Assembly (NCBI GenBank): GCA_027605045.1
Contig: JAQFWX010000039.1
Coordinates: forward strand, 62,001-126,000
DNA: 64,000 bases
Reading direction: 5' to 3'
Source: Phallus indusiatus
Lineage: Eukaryota; Basidiomycota; Agaricomycetes; Phallales; Phallaceae
This document shows positions 50,860-63,660 of the stretch, in pieces. A program made the translations under genes and the position numbers. The notes beneath the pieces were generated by a model. That model did no database searches and was not told the DNA's origin. It was given only the letters and a program-made list of their open reading frames with translations. Numbering within the stretch: the first letter of the stretch is position 1; the number at the start of each line of letters is the position of its first letter.

Positions 50860-52240
50860 ATACCATCAATAACCATATACACATCTGCAATCAACTAACA
50901 TGACGCCGTGTCTTTCATGAAATGACATTCGAGAAGATCGAGGGTCGTCTGTCCAGATACAAACTACAGATTGTGCTTGTCCCTGACCAATTCGGGTATG
51001 ACGGAAGCTTCGAGATGATGTGTATGTTCACTTTGCGCTTCCGGTTCAATCTTTGAAGTAATTGAGCAATGTGAAATTCGTCCTTCACCTAAAGACCACG
51101 TTACACTGGCTTACCAGATTAGGCTCGCTAACCACAACGCGTGGATCCAAAACAAGGACTAGACATATGATACTGGCGTCGAGATAAATGAAAGAATAAC
51201 CAGGCCCGGTTCTTGAACTTATGGCATTGTCTCTACTTGGCTTTGGGCTTTCGAAGTTATATATAACACCCGATAGCGATGTGCGGTATCCTAAGTTAAG
51301 ACAACACACTCTCACTTGCGCCGGCACCATGAGCAAATTTACGCTCCAGTTTGATACTGAGTGACAGATTGTTGACACCTGTGAACAGAAAGGGATCAGC
51401 TTCCGTGGGAGAGGAAGGTCACAGAAAAACATACGAGTTACACGTCTGATGCTTCTACCGACTGCGTTAGAGAATGCGGGACTGCACACTTGTTTTGGTT
51501 TCGTTGGTGAACGGAACAATCCCAGGCCAGAAAGAGTCTGAATGCTATTCCAACTGCTGACACGCGAGATGGTCCACTACTGATCAACGTGTTTTACCTG
51601 CGGGTGGTATTCAGATCGTGCCAGGCGGTTCTGATTGTTCCCTTAGAGTAACTGCTATCATCTGCAGTCTGGGCATCGGTGGAAAATGAGAGTCGCGAAA
51701 CGCACACCGTGGATTACGATGAAAAATGCCCTCGAGAATGCTATGTATCCCAATAGTACAGGCATTCACTGTCCGTCCGAATGCTTCTGAAGCGGATTGC
51801 GTATACGTAAGTTCTGCTGTAGACCCACAGAAAAACCTCTTTGAAAAAAAAATATAAATCATATCGTCGAAACGAAAAGGAAGAAAAAGTACGAACCCGC
51901 GATAATACCATTGGGCTTGATTATGTTATGAGCTCGAAAACAAGGACTCGGATGTGCACGAATCGGCAGACTTGAAGCGCATAAGATGCTCTCTTCTAAA
52001 TGTTTGCCGATGGTATCTTGATGCTTGTTTTTAACATCTGATGGGTTGGAACAAATATCCCTTTTGAAGGATCAAAAACTGCGGCAGCGTCGATAAGCTG
52101 AAATGGAGGGCAGTCCGACAGATTCACTAGGCTCTGAAGCCAAAGAATACCTGGTATAGACTGTGATTTCGTCGTTTGAATGCATTTTGAACCATATAAA
52201 GCCGTGTGATCGTTAGACGCATGGATAATCAATCGCAAAG
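50860..52240 (-). pseudogene. Minus-strand coding remnant of unknown family
   Basis: Long minus-strand open pieces: 52238-51996 (FQLIDAAAVFDPSKGIFVP, then THQMLK), a following piece near 52024-51905 in the next frame (DTIGKHLEESILCASSLPIR), and 51862-51611 (FFCGSTAELTYTQSASEAFG, then RTVNACTIGIHSILEGIF). The first two would join if one base had been lost in an A-run near 52030. The last two are separated by a GTTCGT ... CAAAG interval. A third open frame, 51519-51085, could add downstream exons. Composition is protein-like, but no known domain was recognised. The region 950-1060 is weakly related to 50965-51075. Confidence 0.35.
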
Positions 52241-52923
52241 AGCTTTTTCGTCATCACCGTGATGTGACTGTAGTGACGTGCCCAACTCGGGGCGAACTCG
52301 GTTCAACCGCTGCCAGTCGTACAATCAGTACTCGCGTGTCTATTTATTTACTCAATATTTATTACAGAGAGCTAGGGAAACACTCGTCATGTACGTTTTC
52401 ATGCTATAAGCTAATTTATGGCTTAAGTAAGTTTCGAGAAATCTCATTTTATAAAGTTAATAGTCTTCAAGCCTCTTCAAGCCTCCTCAAGGCTTGGGTC
52501 AGCATTCAAGTTCATAGACATCGGCAGCTGGGTTGCCAACTCGTTAGGATTTCTATTTTGAGGCGGCTCCTTTGCACCGAAATTGAGAGCATGTTACTAG
52601 TTACTGGGCACCCTTCGAATTGGGATTGCATGTCAGTTCCTCCTGGCACCTCATGCACATGCATCATGGTGGTTGCTGTGCGGAATCCGAATTCCGGTGA
52701 TTGATAGTAAGTATGTTGATATATATCCTTGTGGCTCTGATAGAAGATCTGTATCGACGACCTATAGAGATGTTAAATCAACAACGAAAAAGTGAGAGCT
52801 GAGAACGAAGGTCTGGCATAAGGCGCTCGAGTGTGCAGCTTTCACAAATCTTGATCGTGGTCCTTAGTATTCAATGTTCGCCTTGTAACTTGCTCTTATT
52901 ACAACTATCGATAGTATTAGGTC
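52241..52923. other. 5' flank of NLR D
   Basis: About 52490-52720 is related to 2290-2500 upstream of NLR A. A short direct repeat (caagcctc units) occurs near 52470-52490. The open frame 52264-52704 is not conserved upstream of A and is not supported as a gene. Confidence 0.45.
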
Positions 52924-55900
52924 ATGGCCCTTTCGATGGAAGGCATAAAAATATCTGGTAACTATAAAGTTTCTCGTCCGGGTTTGGGTTTATCCTATCC
53001 CTGATTTCTGGATAAAGATGTTCGCCTGGTCAGTCCTCCACCCTTGAGGAAAGGTGATAAGCTCAAAATCGAAATCAAATACGACAACGAAACAACAACG
53101 GATACACAAAGCGCGTTCGGGAGAGGTGATCAGGAGAACAGTTGCATGATCTGGAGCGAGTCCTTCATTTTGTATGTTTTAGATCATAATCTTTGATTTT
53201 CATCTTACACCACGATTCAGTGCCGGGTATATTACTGACGACACTCTTGTAAAGTTTACTGTCCAGAAAAAAGGATTGATAAAAAACAATGATACAATTG
53301 GCTCGTGCGAATGCCGGGCTATTCGCCTAATCGAACAACAAGGCGATTCTGGTTGGTTGATTTATGTTACTGAAAACACTGTCGTTAGTGTTGTATTTAT
53401 ATGATTCTAGGTTTATGCAAATTAGACGTTATCGGAGAGTCTCAACTAACATTCAACATCAAAAAAATATCTACACTCGACCTCGTTTCGGGAGCAATAG
53501 AAAGGGCATCAGCGGGGTTAGGAAGTTTACCGATTCTGAAAGCCCCGACTAAGGGTGCCAATGTTTCTGTGGCGCGAGTTTACAATGATAACGAGAAGAT
53601 TTGGATGTCATTCCTTGACACATTCAAGGCTTTTATGGAAGTGATGAAGGGTGTTTCCGAGGTGATCTCCTCAGAAAGCATACGTTTTATCCTTTCCTGA
53701 AGCTTTTCTAGGTAAACATGTACGCGCAGGCAGCCTGGAGTGTTCTATCTATCATCCCGAAGGTAAAAGCACGCACTATTTTCTCCTAAATATATATAGA
53801 TTGACTTTACAAGACTATTATCGCGAAAAAAAACCGTGATGACAAAATTAAACAATTATGCGAAAAACTGAAGGACATTTACGAATACATTACAGACTTG
53901 GAACGGCTCTGCGATCTCGCTGCGACCCAGTCTACAGACAGGCCTTCCATCCGCTGGTCTAGAATGCTTTCCACACTCGTTCAACAAACCATTGAATGCG
54001 CACATTTTATCAGGGCATACTGTGCAGAAAGTACAGGTTGTGTCTTTCCAAGATTATGTGATGTGCAATTTTAGTCTGATATTGAAGTCCCAGTCGCAAA
54101 CATCGTCAAGGCAATTGGCGGGAGTGTGGATGACAAGATTCAAGCTCTCAATGACAAACTGGACCACCTCGCCAAGGTGATGACGGATTCGATCAATCTT
54201 GAAATCGGTATTGTAACACTTCGCATGTCTCAAACCATCAGCGAACAAAGTATGTTAATTATCAAAGCCTATATTATTCTCGATCAATGACCTCGTTTCA
54301 CTGCAAGACGAATTAATACTGCTCGGAGAAATGCCATATAACCCTGAAGCTGGATTCCTCTCTAATAAACGATGCTTACTAGGGACCCGTCAGACATTGA
54401 TTAATGAAATATTAACACGGGTCAATGATGACAACTTGCCACAAATTCTGGTTCTAAGCGGACAAGCGGGAGTAGGAAAATCTTCAGTGGCACATACCAT
54501 CGCTGGGATATTTCAAAAACAGAACCGACTCGGATCCATGTTTTGTTTCAACAGAAGTTTCCCAGACCGGCGTAATTCTCTTTTCAGCAGTATATCCCGT
54601 GACCTGGCTGACAGCGACACCCAGTGGCGAAAAGAACTAGTGAAGGTCATTGATAAATCTGCGGTTCGGAAGACGAAGGATGCGGAAACACAGTTTGAAG
54701 AGCTCATTCTTAAACCTTCAAGGAACGTGACAACTATTGGATCTGTTGTCGTCGTTGTGGATGCGCTGGATGAAAGTGGCGAGCGCAACGAACGCAGAGA
54801 AATTTTGAAGTTACTCTTGGACAGATGGAACGAGCTCCCGGGGAACTATCGTATTATTGTTACTACGCGTCCAGAACAAGACATTGAGCTTCAATGCCTA
54901 AATTGCAATGTTCAATGTATACGGATGGGTGGTATTCAAGATGCAGAGGAAACATGTTCCGATATTCAAGCTTATGTCTCGGATTGTCTCGCCCCAATAT
55001 CGTCGATCTTAGATAAGATAAATCGAGATTGGCCCAGTATACTAGCACAACGCGCCGAGGGTCTTTTCCAGTGGGCTCAAACTGTTTGTCAATTTATTGA
55101 CCCCACCGTCAGGCGCCCACAGCTGGTAAAGAAGAAATGGAAAGCCTGCATATCAAACTCGTCTTCATCATTGTATGAACTATATCGTCAGATCATCTCA
55201 ACCCAGTCGGAGACCAAGGATGAAGAATTCTTAGAAGACTTCAAGACGATTGTAGGCGCGATTATAACTGCGCGGGAACCCCTGTCGATAAATGCGCTAC
55301 AAAATATCTTCAGCGATATTGAAGATATTGAGTCGATACTCACCCCTTTCGGTTCTTTTTTGTCGGCGTCCATGACCTGTCTACTCCGGTGCGGCCTGTT
55401 CACACGTCGTTATCCGATTTTTTCGTCTCCAAAAAAATCACCGAAGAAAACAACAAGTACTACATTGACATATCAGACCAAAGCCAGATGACACTTTGTT
55501 GTCTCAAAGTGATGAATCGAATGCTCTGCTTCAACATCTGTCAGCTTGAGACATCCCACCAGCGAAATCAGGATGTACCCGATTTTTATTCACGTGTCGA
55601 GAAAGCCGTTCCCTCGCATCTGTCATATTCGTGTTGTTTTTGGACCTTCCATCTTCAGTCCTCGCCTGTCAGCGGGGAAATCATTCGCGAAGTCCGGAGA
55701 TTAATGGACGACAAACTGCTTTATTATTTTGAGGCGCTCAGTTTGATCAAAGCAGTTGATCGAGGTTGTGTGACGATGCGAGAAATAGCGAACTGGTGTA
55801 AAGTATGTGATCATTTATTAGATGTATATTTAACAGCTGAACAGGTGGTAGGATGCAGATGACGCCCTGGCCAAGGATGCGACGGATGCATGGAGGTTTG

Positions 55901-58388
55901 GATTTGATTTCAGAAACATGATGGTGGAGAGCACATCGCATCTGTATCTCTCCGCACTCCCTTTTGTCCCTCGCAATTCATTCGTATCCAGAAAATATCT
56001 GGAAAGGTATCCTGGAGTGTTTACGCTCGATGCCGATGATCCCGTCAATTCTTCGCGTGAGATTAATTTCAGACTGGAATATCTAGGGTACTCCGCGACG
56101 GTGCTTGCTTTTTCTCCGAAAGGCACATATTTCGCTTTTGCATCATCTATGGTTGGATTGCGGGTATCGAAAATGTCCATAATAAGAAAACAAATTATGA
56201 AGAAGACTTCTGAAGCTAAAGAATTTCATCGCCCCTTTTCTACTGGTAGTCGCCCTGTCCATATCATATATTCCTTTGATGGTGAATGGATTTATTGTTG
56301 TTTCAGTAACGGTAATATCCTGGCATTCCATACGGGGACAAAAGAAGAGAGGATAGAGACGTATGAAGAGATACTCGGTCCTTGGTGTCGTCATTGCGCC
56401 ATCTCTTCGGACGGGTGCTTCATAATCTGGACCACACAAAAGGAAGCGCTCCTATTCGATCGAAGAACTCGTCAGATTGTAAAACGCTTTGAAAATAGAC
56501 AACTCTCAGCAATTTCTCCCAACGGAGACTGGATTGCCCTTTATAGCAGCCGCCTTAGTGATGAGGTGTACATATGGAACACTAGAAGTCAAACGCAGCA
56601 TTGTGTCATGTCCTGCTATGCTCCGTGGGATCTGGCACTTTCTGACAGATACATCGCCTTTCGAATAAACGACACAACAATCGAGATTTGGGATGTATGG
56701 ACAATAACCAAAGTCACCGAGCTTATTGGATCCGAGACGTACATCGGAAGCCTTTGCCTTTCCCCTGAAAATCGATATCTCATTGTTACCTCCGCCAGCA
56801 TGTACTCGATCTGGAGTGTGTCTACGGGACAACTAATCAGTCGATCTCATGTAGACAACCTTGATTGCTGTCTAGGGTTCTCACATGATTCCAAATCAAT
56901 TGCATTGCTCTCCGAGTCTGTCGATCGGGAAATAGGAAAAGTGACACTTCACGTCGAACAATGGGATGAATTCATAGAACAGGGACACCCACCCAACAAT
57001 GAAATTGAGAGAGTGTACGAAATTTGGCTGCGGGGTTCATATCTCATTCTTCATTATGAGACGATTCTGGATGAAGGCCGCCTCCGGATCTCGGATATTA
57101 CGACAACGAACACAATTATCTTTGAGGTCAAACTTAAAAACTACGGGTGCGTCGGTGTTTCACCTAACGAGGAAAACGTGCGCGTGGCATACGTTACCAG
57201 TCGCGGACTCTGTCTCTGGAACGATAAAGAAGGCGAAATCGTCGTAGATGCCAATGGATCAGTCCGCTCAATCACCGCACTCTTGTGTTGGGACAAATAT
57301 CTCATTTCTGCACACGAAAGAACCATAAATATATGGGATAGTTGTACCCGTGATTTGGTTCGCGGCATAATGGTAGACTTACTAGGTGGACTGAAACCCA
57401 TTCTCCCCGTGCGAGATACCCGCTTTGCTGTCATTTATGATCATAAAGCGGAAATTCGTGATTGCGAATCGGGTGACAGATTAAAGATGCTTGCATTGGA
57501 ATCAAAGTCCCGGCGCCATCCGATTGCTGTTTCTGCCAACGAGAAACATCTCATATATGCATCAAAAGGCGGTATCAATATAGAGCTACTAACGAGAGCA
57601 AGAATGGGAGTGGACTCGATTCCATTCTCACGTGGTGGCCCTAATAAGCGGCCCTCGACTTCCCTCAATGGAAAGTATATGGTATGGATTGATAATGATG
57701 AAATACAGCTCTTCGATGTGGACACCGAAACCTTTTTCTCAGGCCCATCGTTAGATCACCCGATCAAGGACTTTTGGCTCTCCGATGACTCAAGATGTAT
57801 CATAACAGCATCCGGTGAGGATATTGGGGGAAACCCCGAGTTCTTAGATATCTGGGACATACAAACCAAAAACATGATTAAAAAAATTCGATACCCATCC
57901 CGCATAAAGTTGAAAAGCCTAGTTTTCAGCAAAAGACGTCTTGTAGTTTTAACTTCCCGCCCCTCGCAATGTCATGTCTGGGATTTGGATACATACGAGA
58001 TAATGTCTACTCTGTACAGTAATCTTTCACTCGCCAACGAAGGTTCCGACATCGACATCGAAGGGTAAGTCTTGTATCACTTATATTCAATGTAATTCAC
58101 TTAAAACGAACTGTAATCAGCACACCGACATTCAACAAGACAGACTTATTGGACTACGCACTGATGTCATGGAGAAAGGCTTCTCTTTCCGCTTCCGTTC
58201 AAATCAATCGCAGCGGATGGGTTTATGGTCCGAAGGGCGAGCTTTTGTTTTGGATTCCACCAAAGCTGAGAAACCGGTTCTGGTTGCCATGCGTGACACA
58301 TGTGCCACATCGAAACTTTACAAAACCAAATTTCACAAATTTCGTACATGGTCTTGATTGGACAAAATGCAAATCCGGGAACAACTAG
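52924..58388 (+). pseudogene. NLR D: C2-like / helical / NACHT / WD40 receptor with one frameshift
   Basis: Most divergent of the four copies; it would be about 1657 residues without the break. Exons: 52924-52957, 53018-53171, 53221-53351, 53411-53661, 53712-53762, 53814-54036, 54094-54249, 54308-55806, 55859-58064, 58121-58388. The start MALSMEGIKISG matches A. A stop at 53002 lies inside the 60-nt intron 52958-53017, so it is not a defect. Walker A is GQAGVGKSS, Walker B VVVVVDALDES. Near 55355, a T-run after SILTPFGS lacks one base relative to A-C, and the frame changes to a stop at 55491; the old frame resumes at 55389 (RPVHTSLSDFF) and stays open. A homopolymer error in the assembly would explain this equally well. 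The rest, including STSHLYLSALPF, propeller and FVHGLDWTKCKSGNN, is intact, so inactivation, if real, is recent. Confidence 0.72.
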
Positions 58389-60500
58389 AGTCCCAACACA
58401 ATTCTTAATATACGTAGTTTGTATAAAGATTTGAATATACTTAGTATTACCCCAGCTCGAGTTTACTTTTATACACGAACTACTTAAACATTTCAACTTT
58501 CGAGTTGGAAAAAGCATAGTATTCTGGCTACTATTTCGCGCCCAGGATCCAAAAGCACATACATGCGAGCGGTCAAAAAATCAATGACTCTCAAATTGAG
58601 TATAAAACTGGAACATTTAGAATTGTATTAGTATCCGCCCATGTCCGTAACAAGACCTGAAGAAGCCCCGGATCAAACGGTCTAAAAATGAAACGTCTCG
58701 TTGAAAATCTGAAGCGGTTGTATTGACTAGACGAACTTAACATTCGTGTTGATTTCTGTTAAAAAAAACAGCAAGACTGATACGTCTGGTACGTTTGACC
58801 GTCATTAAAACTGAAAGAACGACGCGACGCCCACACTAGGTGCTTTGCGTTAAACATGTGTTACTATAAACTTGTCTAAAATCTCTTGGGTAACGTGAAA
58901 ACAGTTACCGATGCCCATAATACTAGTTCAATTGGGGTCAACGATCATCATCAAGCGGTAAGAGAGTCGCTTCCTTTATAAAGGAAAGAGATACACTGCT
59001 GAGAGTTTCGTCTATGCAGTATGGAAATAGAAGCGAGATAATGACCGAGCTGAATTGTGGGTGAAAAAAACAAGGTGGGGCGTTTGCGACGTGCTGATAT
59101 ATGCGGTATGGGGCGGCATAAAAGTAGACTGGGGGGATACTGCAAATGACACCTATAGGCAACTATGAGAATCGCGGGTTCTAGAGGATCTGAATATGCG
59201 TATACCCTCAATCAACACCAGGTTGGTCGGTCGATTTCATTTGCCATACCTTTCTCTGCGATGGTTGAAATTGGATATATCTGAATACTGCGCTGGCAGC
59301 GGCATTATGCTCGATTGAATAATTGACTGCTTGTCAATGTCAAGAGCGACTAATTCTGTTGTTTACGTCCGTAAATTTAAGACTCCCTGATCACCGCCTT
59401 TTTTCTGCGTCCGCATTTAAGGTGGTTCATGGATCGGAGGATTCTCTTATTTACTGTTTATCGTCTATTGAAATAAAAGTCCGCTGGCTATGTCTATTTA
59501 GTGGTGTTGAGGCTTACTATCCGTATTATGGACACGCCTGACTTCCCTTATAGTATATAAACCAGATGCCCAAGCTTTGTACAAACATTAACTCACCCCT
59601 CCGGTTTCACTTCCGGTTCTTAATTCGACCTGGAGCGTGAAGCCGGTTTCGGGAGGAACACCCACGCACCGCTGGTGATGTAAACGCGTCGTTTAAGATC
59701 AGTGTCTGGTCACCCCTTGCTCACGAAGGAAGTACATGGTGCATGATGCATGATGGGCCGAGGCCGAGGCACACAAGTGGAAGAACGGCAATGATCCGCG
59801 ACGGAAGGATGTGAAAAAAAAAGAGTTGCAAGACGTTCACGAAGTTTGAGCATGAATAGATCAAGTCAGAATTGCTCTTGCTCCAATTGGACGAGTAAGA
59901 CAGGTTCAAGAGTGGCAGCCATAGAGACATATGTCGAGGGTTTGCAAACTTGGCGATTGTATGGCGCAGCAAACCTTGAAAGTAAGACCGTACGGATAAC
60001 TTGCTTCTATTCATTTGTGTCTCACAATATACCGATATTCTACCGTCGGAGAGGAAACGTGTGATCATCTTCAACGCGAGATTGTGCAAGACGAACGACA
60101 TCCCATTCTTCATGCTCCGAAGACCGAAGATGCCTATTCGGAGCGAGACATCTTCAGCAACAACCAAGGTAATTAGGGTGTAAATGACGGCACACCACAC
60201 AGTATTTCTGCCTTTAGTGCTAGCGCCATGCGGGTTCAACTCGTTATTAATTTGAACCCCTTGCTAGTCGTTTTGAAGTTCCCACAATTTGAAAGAAAAA
60301 CCATAAGAGTGCGAAGAGAGTACGTGAAGAACAAGCGCGACAAGAAGAATTTCGAGCATGAACAAGATCAAGTCAGATGTTCCTCGTGTCCTATAAGAAC
60401 GGGCACGGCAGGTTCAAATGACAGCCATACTATACAGACATTCCCGCTTTCAAGTCCCCGCTCAACGGGAGGAATTCACGCCCTAGCTGGGTTTGAAAAA
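58389..60500. other. NLR D 3' flank and decayed fragments
   Basis: 58500-58720 is related to the B, C and A 3' flanks, and 58930-59000 to 9100-9150 after A. 59840-59930 and 60345-60440 are diverged copies of each other (both with a stretch encoding FEHE followed by a polar segment). The second runs within an open frame, 60228-60716 (RREYVKNKRDKKNFEHEQDQ). A 172-codon minus-strand open frame at 60239-59721 overlaps the first and has no counterpart. No intact gene is claimed. Confidence 0.35.
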
Positions 60501-62820
60501 GGCGTTACGTGCTCAACGCGACCTGTTCAACGCGACCTGCAACGCGACCTGCTCCACCCTAATCCAGTACCAACTTTATTCTACCTCCCGTTGTTGTGCT
60601 CTGGGGTCAGGTGGGACAACAGGAAGGGTTTAGCCTCGCGCTGGATTACGGATAGGTTACTTCAGGGTCCAGGGGCTGGGGCAGCGTGCAGAGGAAGATT
60701 CCAACGGTGTATCTAATTCAACAACAGCCATATGTAACTTTTTCTTCCCCGGAGAAAGTACATTTTCATAGCCCCTCTCCTTCCGTCGCTCTCAACCTGC
60801 AGCTGGCTTCAACCCTTACTAGTACCGCTCGATAATAAGTTCCAGCCGATTTGAAACCTGGACTCTCCAGCAGCGTCTCTTATCTGCTTCGATATGCACC
60901 GGTACAACATAGCCACGATCCGAATTTTGGAGGCTATTCTAGTCAACGTCTTTCAATCCGGTCTAGCTTTTCTTATTCAGAAAAGATCTTCTGCTTCATC
61001 AACCGCCGTTACAAAGTCGTACTAAAACCGAAATGTTATCGCCGGATATGCCAGAAGTGGATACCGAAAGCGCTTTTTTCGTTATCAACCCGGAACACTT
61101 GAGTGCAACGGTATATCGTTTGTTTTCTCCCTCTCTATTGACCTTTTAATGACGTTGCACAGGAGGAAGTACATTCACGTTCCGTTTGCTTCAGCCTACA
61201 CTTAGTTTGTCAATAGGTAACTGCACTTCGTTCAAGCAAGATACATACATTGTACTCTTGGAGCATCGGGCCAAGTTCACGGTCGCGACGAACATTGACT
61301 CCGTACCCCCATCTGCTCGTCTTTTACTACTGCCTACTCTACAAACGGCACAGTTAGCTCGAAGAAGAAAACTATTAGAACCGTCAAACGTAGCCCAAAA
61401 CCCGCCCTCGTCCCATGGATGTTCGTGATTTCAATCGTGTTACAAGCCTGATATATCTTCTGGATCTGCCAATAGTGACGCATCTGCCTTCATCTAGTCA
61501 TGTTGGATTGACGAAAGCATGCACGCTGATAACTTGCGTTCGTCTCACTTATCATAACCCAGCTCTATCTCTTATCAAAGCCAACCCCTTCTCAGGCCGC
61601 GCGTGCGCTTGCGAACTGATATCACCGTGATACTTTTACCGAATTCTAACCCATAGAACGTAGGCTACACATTAGTTGGTGAACCATAATAGGCTCTTGA
61701 ACATACCTAATAGAGACGGTAAAAAATACGATGTATTCATCCCGCTTCGAATACAGACGTCGACGTTGACGGATTTTCAGCGCGGCGCCGTCGGCGGCGT
61801 AACTTGGACTATTGAAGAAAAGACTAAAGCCTGCGCTATCTCGATTCTCCCAAAGATGAAGTGGAAGAACCGCGAGTTACAAATCATCTAGAAGTGCGTT
61901 ACATATGGGAGACAATTCGGAACCCCGAGGCACACCACATCATACAATTTCGATGAAAGAAGCGACGCTCTTCTCTTCTGTTATTCTGATGCCAATGCGT
62001 AGATATTGTGGGTACGCATACCCGACGTATTCCATGTCATCTACCCCTCGGAAAAGGCTTAAAACGGTCCCCAGAGAGATCTACCAAGCTCGAATGATGA
62101 ATTCAAACACACTGTGATTCCCGGTTGCACCCATCGCAAAACACCTCAGTCAAATCGCTCGAAGGCGTGCCGCAACCGTCATATTGAATCTTGGTTCAGG
62201 CCACTTCACAGTGCGCGTCGACGCCAGCTTGTGCGCTTATCTAGCAGGTTCTTTCAGGACATTCAGGCCTGGCTTTGTCGCTGACAAGCTGCCGACGTGA
62301 ATGCCTTTGGCAAAGTCAGTCGTGTAAGTCACATACAAATATTGCACTGGTTTGGTCTCTTCAATGTTTCACTAATCCGTAGTTTTAGCCTTTTAGGACC
62401 CGAAGGTTCGTTTGAAGGTATATCTGAGAAGCGTTAGGAGATAAGAGGCAGTATCGATGTCGTAATCAGTGCAGATCGAAAAACGATTACATATGTACAT
62501 GGTCATACTGGAAGCTATAGAAATAAGTAATTGACAGGTGTAAGACCAAATGAGAGGTCGTGAGCAAAGAAGTCAATGAGACGGCGCGTAATGGTAGAGT
62601 ATGGACAAAAATGAGAAGAACACAAGTGGTGAAAGGGAGTAATTACGCTCAGCGTCGTTCAGATCAAAACAAAGGGCTTTTGGAAACCACCATCAATCTA
62701 AACCTATAGCTAAGACCAAACCGGGTTAGGCCAAAGCTCCTTAACGAAAACTTGACGGTGGCGAGTGTGGAAGTACCGATGAGAATATAGTCAGGTGTAT
62801 CCATCGACGTTCACCAAACG
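60500..62820. repeat. Spacer blocks R and S, copy 3
   Basis: Aligned with 17560-19850 and, from 61000 onward, with 38300-40100. 60510-60680 also matches 1776-1930 and 17570-17730. As in the other copies, open frames are short. The direct order R-S-T at this end repeats that at 38260-41000. Confidence 0.65.
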
Positions 62821-63660
62821 ACGTGTAGAATGAATGATGGACGTTGAACGTCTAACGTCAAATGGCCAAGGCGTCTTAAACTTCTCCAACAATCTCCCAT
62901 CCCGATGAGATCGCATTGTTCACGTCTAACGCCATCTCCCAACATAATTAACATCGCTGTGGAAGTAGCCGCGAAATATCTAGCATCCAATTCGACATCT
63001 GAAGGGAGACAAGCAGTCAATTTGGTTCTATGGTTCGTCCCTTTTTAGCACGCGAGCTTTACAACAGGCATGCGCTTGGAAACTAATAACCCATCCAATG
63101 AACGGACTTTATCGCGAAATGACAAGAGAGTTCATGCCTTTGCAACGCCCCATGAGAAAATGCAGCTCGAGATATGAAAAAGAAGGAAGGTTCCTCTGAA
63201 CTGATGATGATATCCCAAACATGGTGTCCCGACAAGTTATCAATGTCCTCGCCATCCCGCTCATCGTCCATATTGATTCAAGTTCAACCTCCGTACGTGC
63301 GCCACCTTCTGAACTAAAGTCTCGATGTAATGCGGGAATCTTCTCCTCCGCTCTGCGACGTCTCGCCTGATAACACCCGTCAAGGCTAAAAGTCCCCTAC
63401 TAATTGGTGTTTTGATAACATTCAAATGATTCTATAGTCCATGTCTCGATATAAACAAGCAAACGAACAGCAATTGCACCCACCTCGTCTCGGACGAACC
63501 TCGTGCTCTGCGGAATCCACGCTCGCAGTGCACCTGTTCCTGTACCGCCATACGGCACGCTGCAAACAGGACTAGACGTGATAACATTCCATCAAATGAC
63601 ACCGATAATCTGCGTGAATAAAGAGAATAATGGCGTGTTATCGAAAGATGGTTATGAGTG
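62820..63660 (-). pseudogene. Block T copy 3: decayed minus-strand gene
   Basis: Close relative of 40100-41000. On the minus strand it keeps the ADYRCHL-like start, a donor near 63478, the exon GVIRRDVAERRRRFPHYIET (near 63380-63320, continuing LVQKVAH), a piece with SLDGL-like reading, an acceptor CTTCAG near 63000, and then LDARYFAATSTAMLIMLGDG, GMGDCWRSLRRLGHL. A few stops and frame changes are present. It supports the same ancestral minus-strand gene as copy 2. Confidence 0.4.

Noticed and set aside
53002..53004. Premature stop in NLR D
   Set aside because: It lies inside the equivalent 60-nt intron 52958-53017.
59721..60239. 172-codon minus-strand frame downstream of NLR D
   Set aside because: No start context, no introns, no homologous copy; it overlaps a plus-strand remnant duplicated at 60345.
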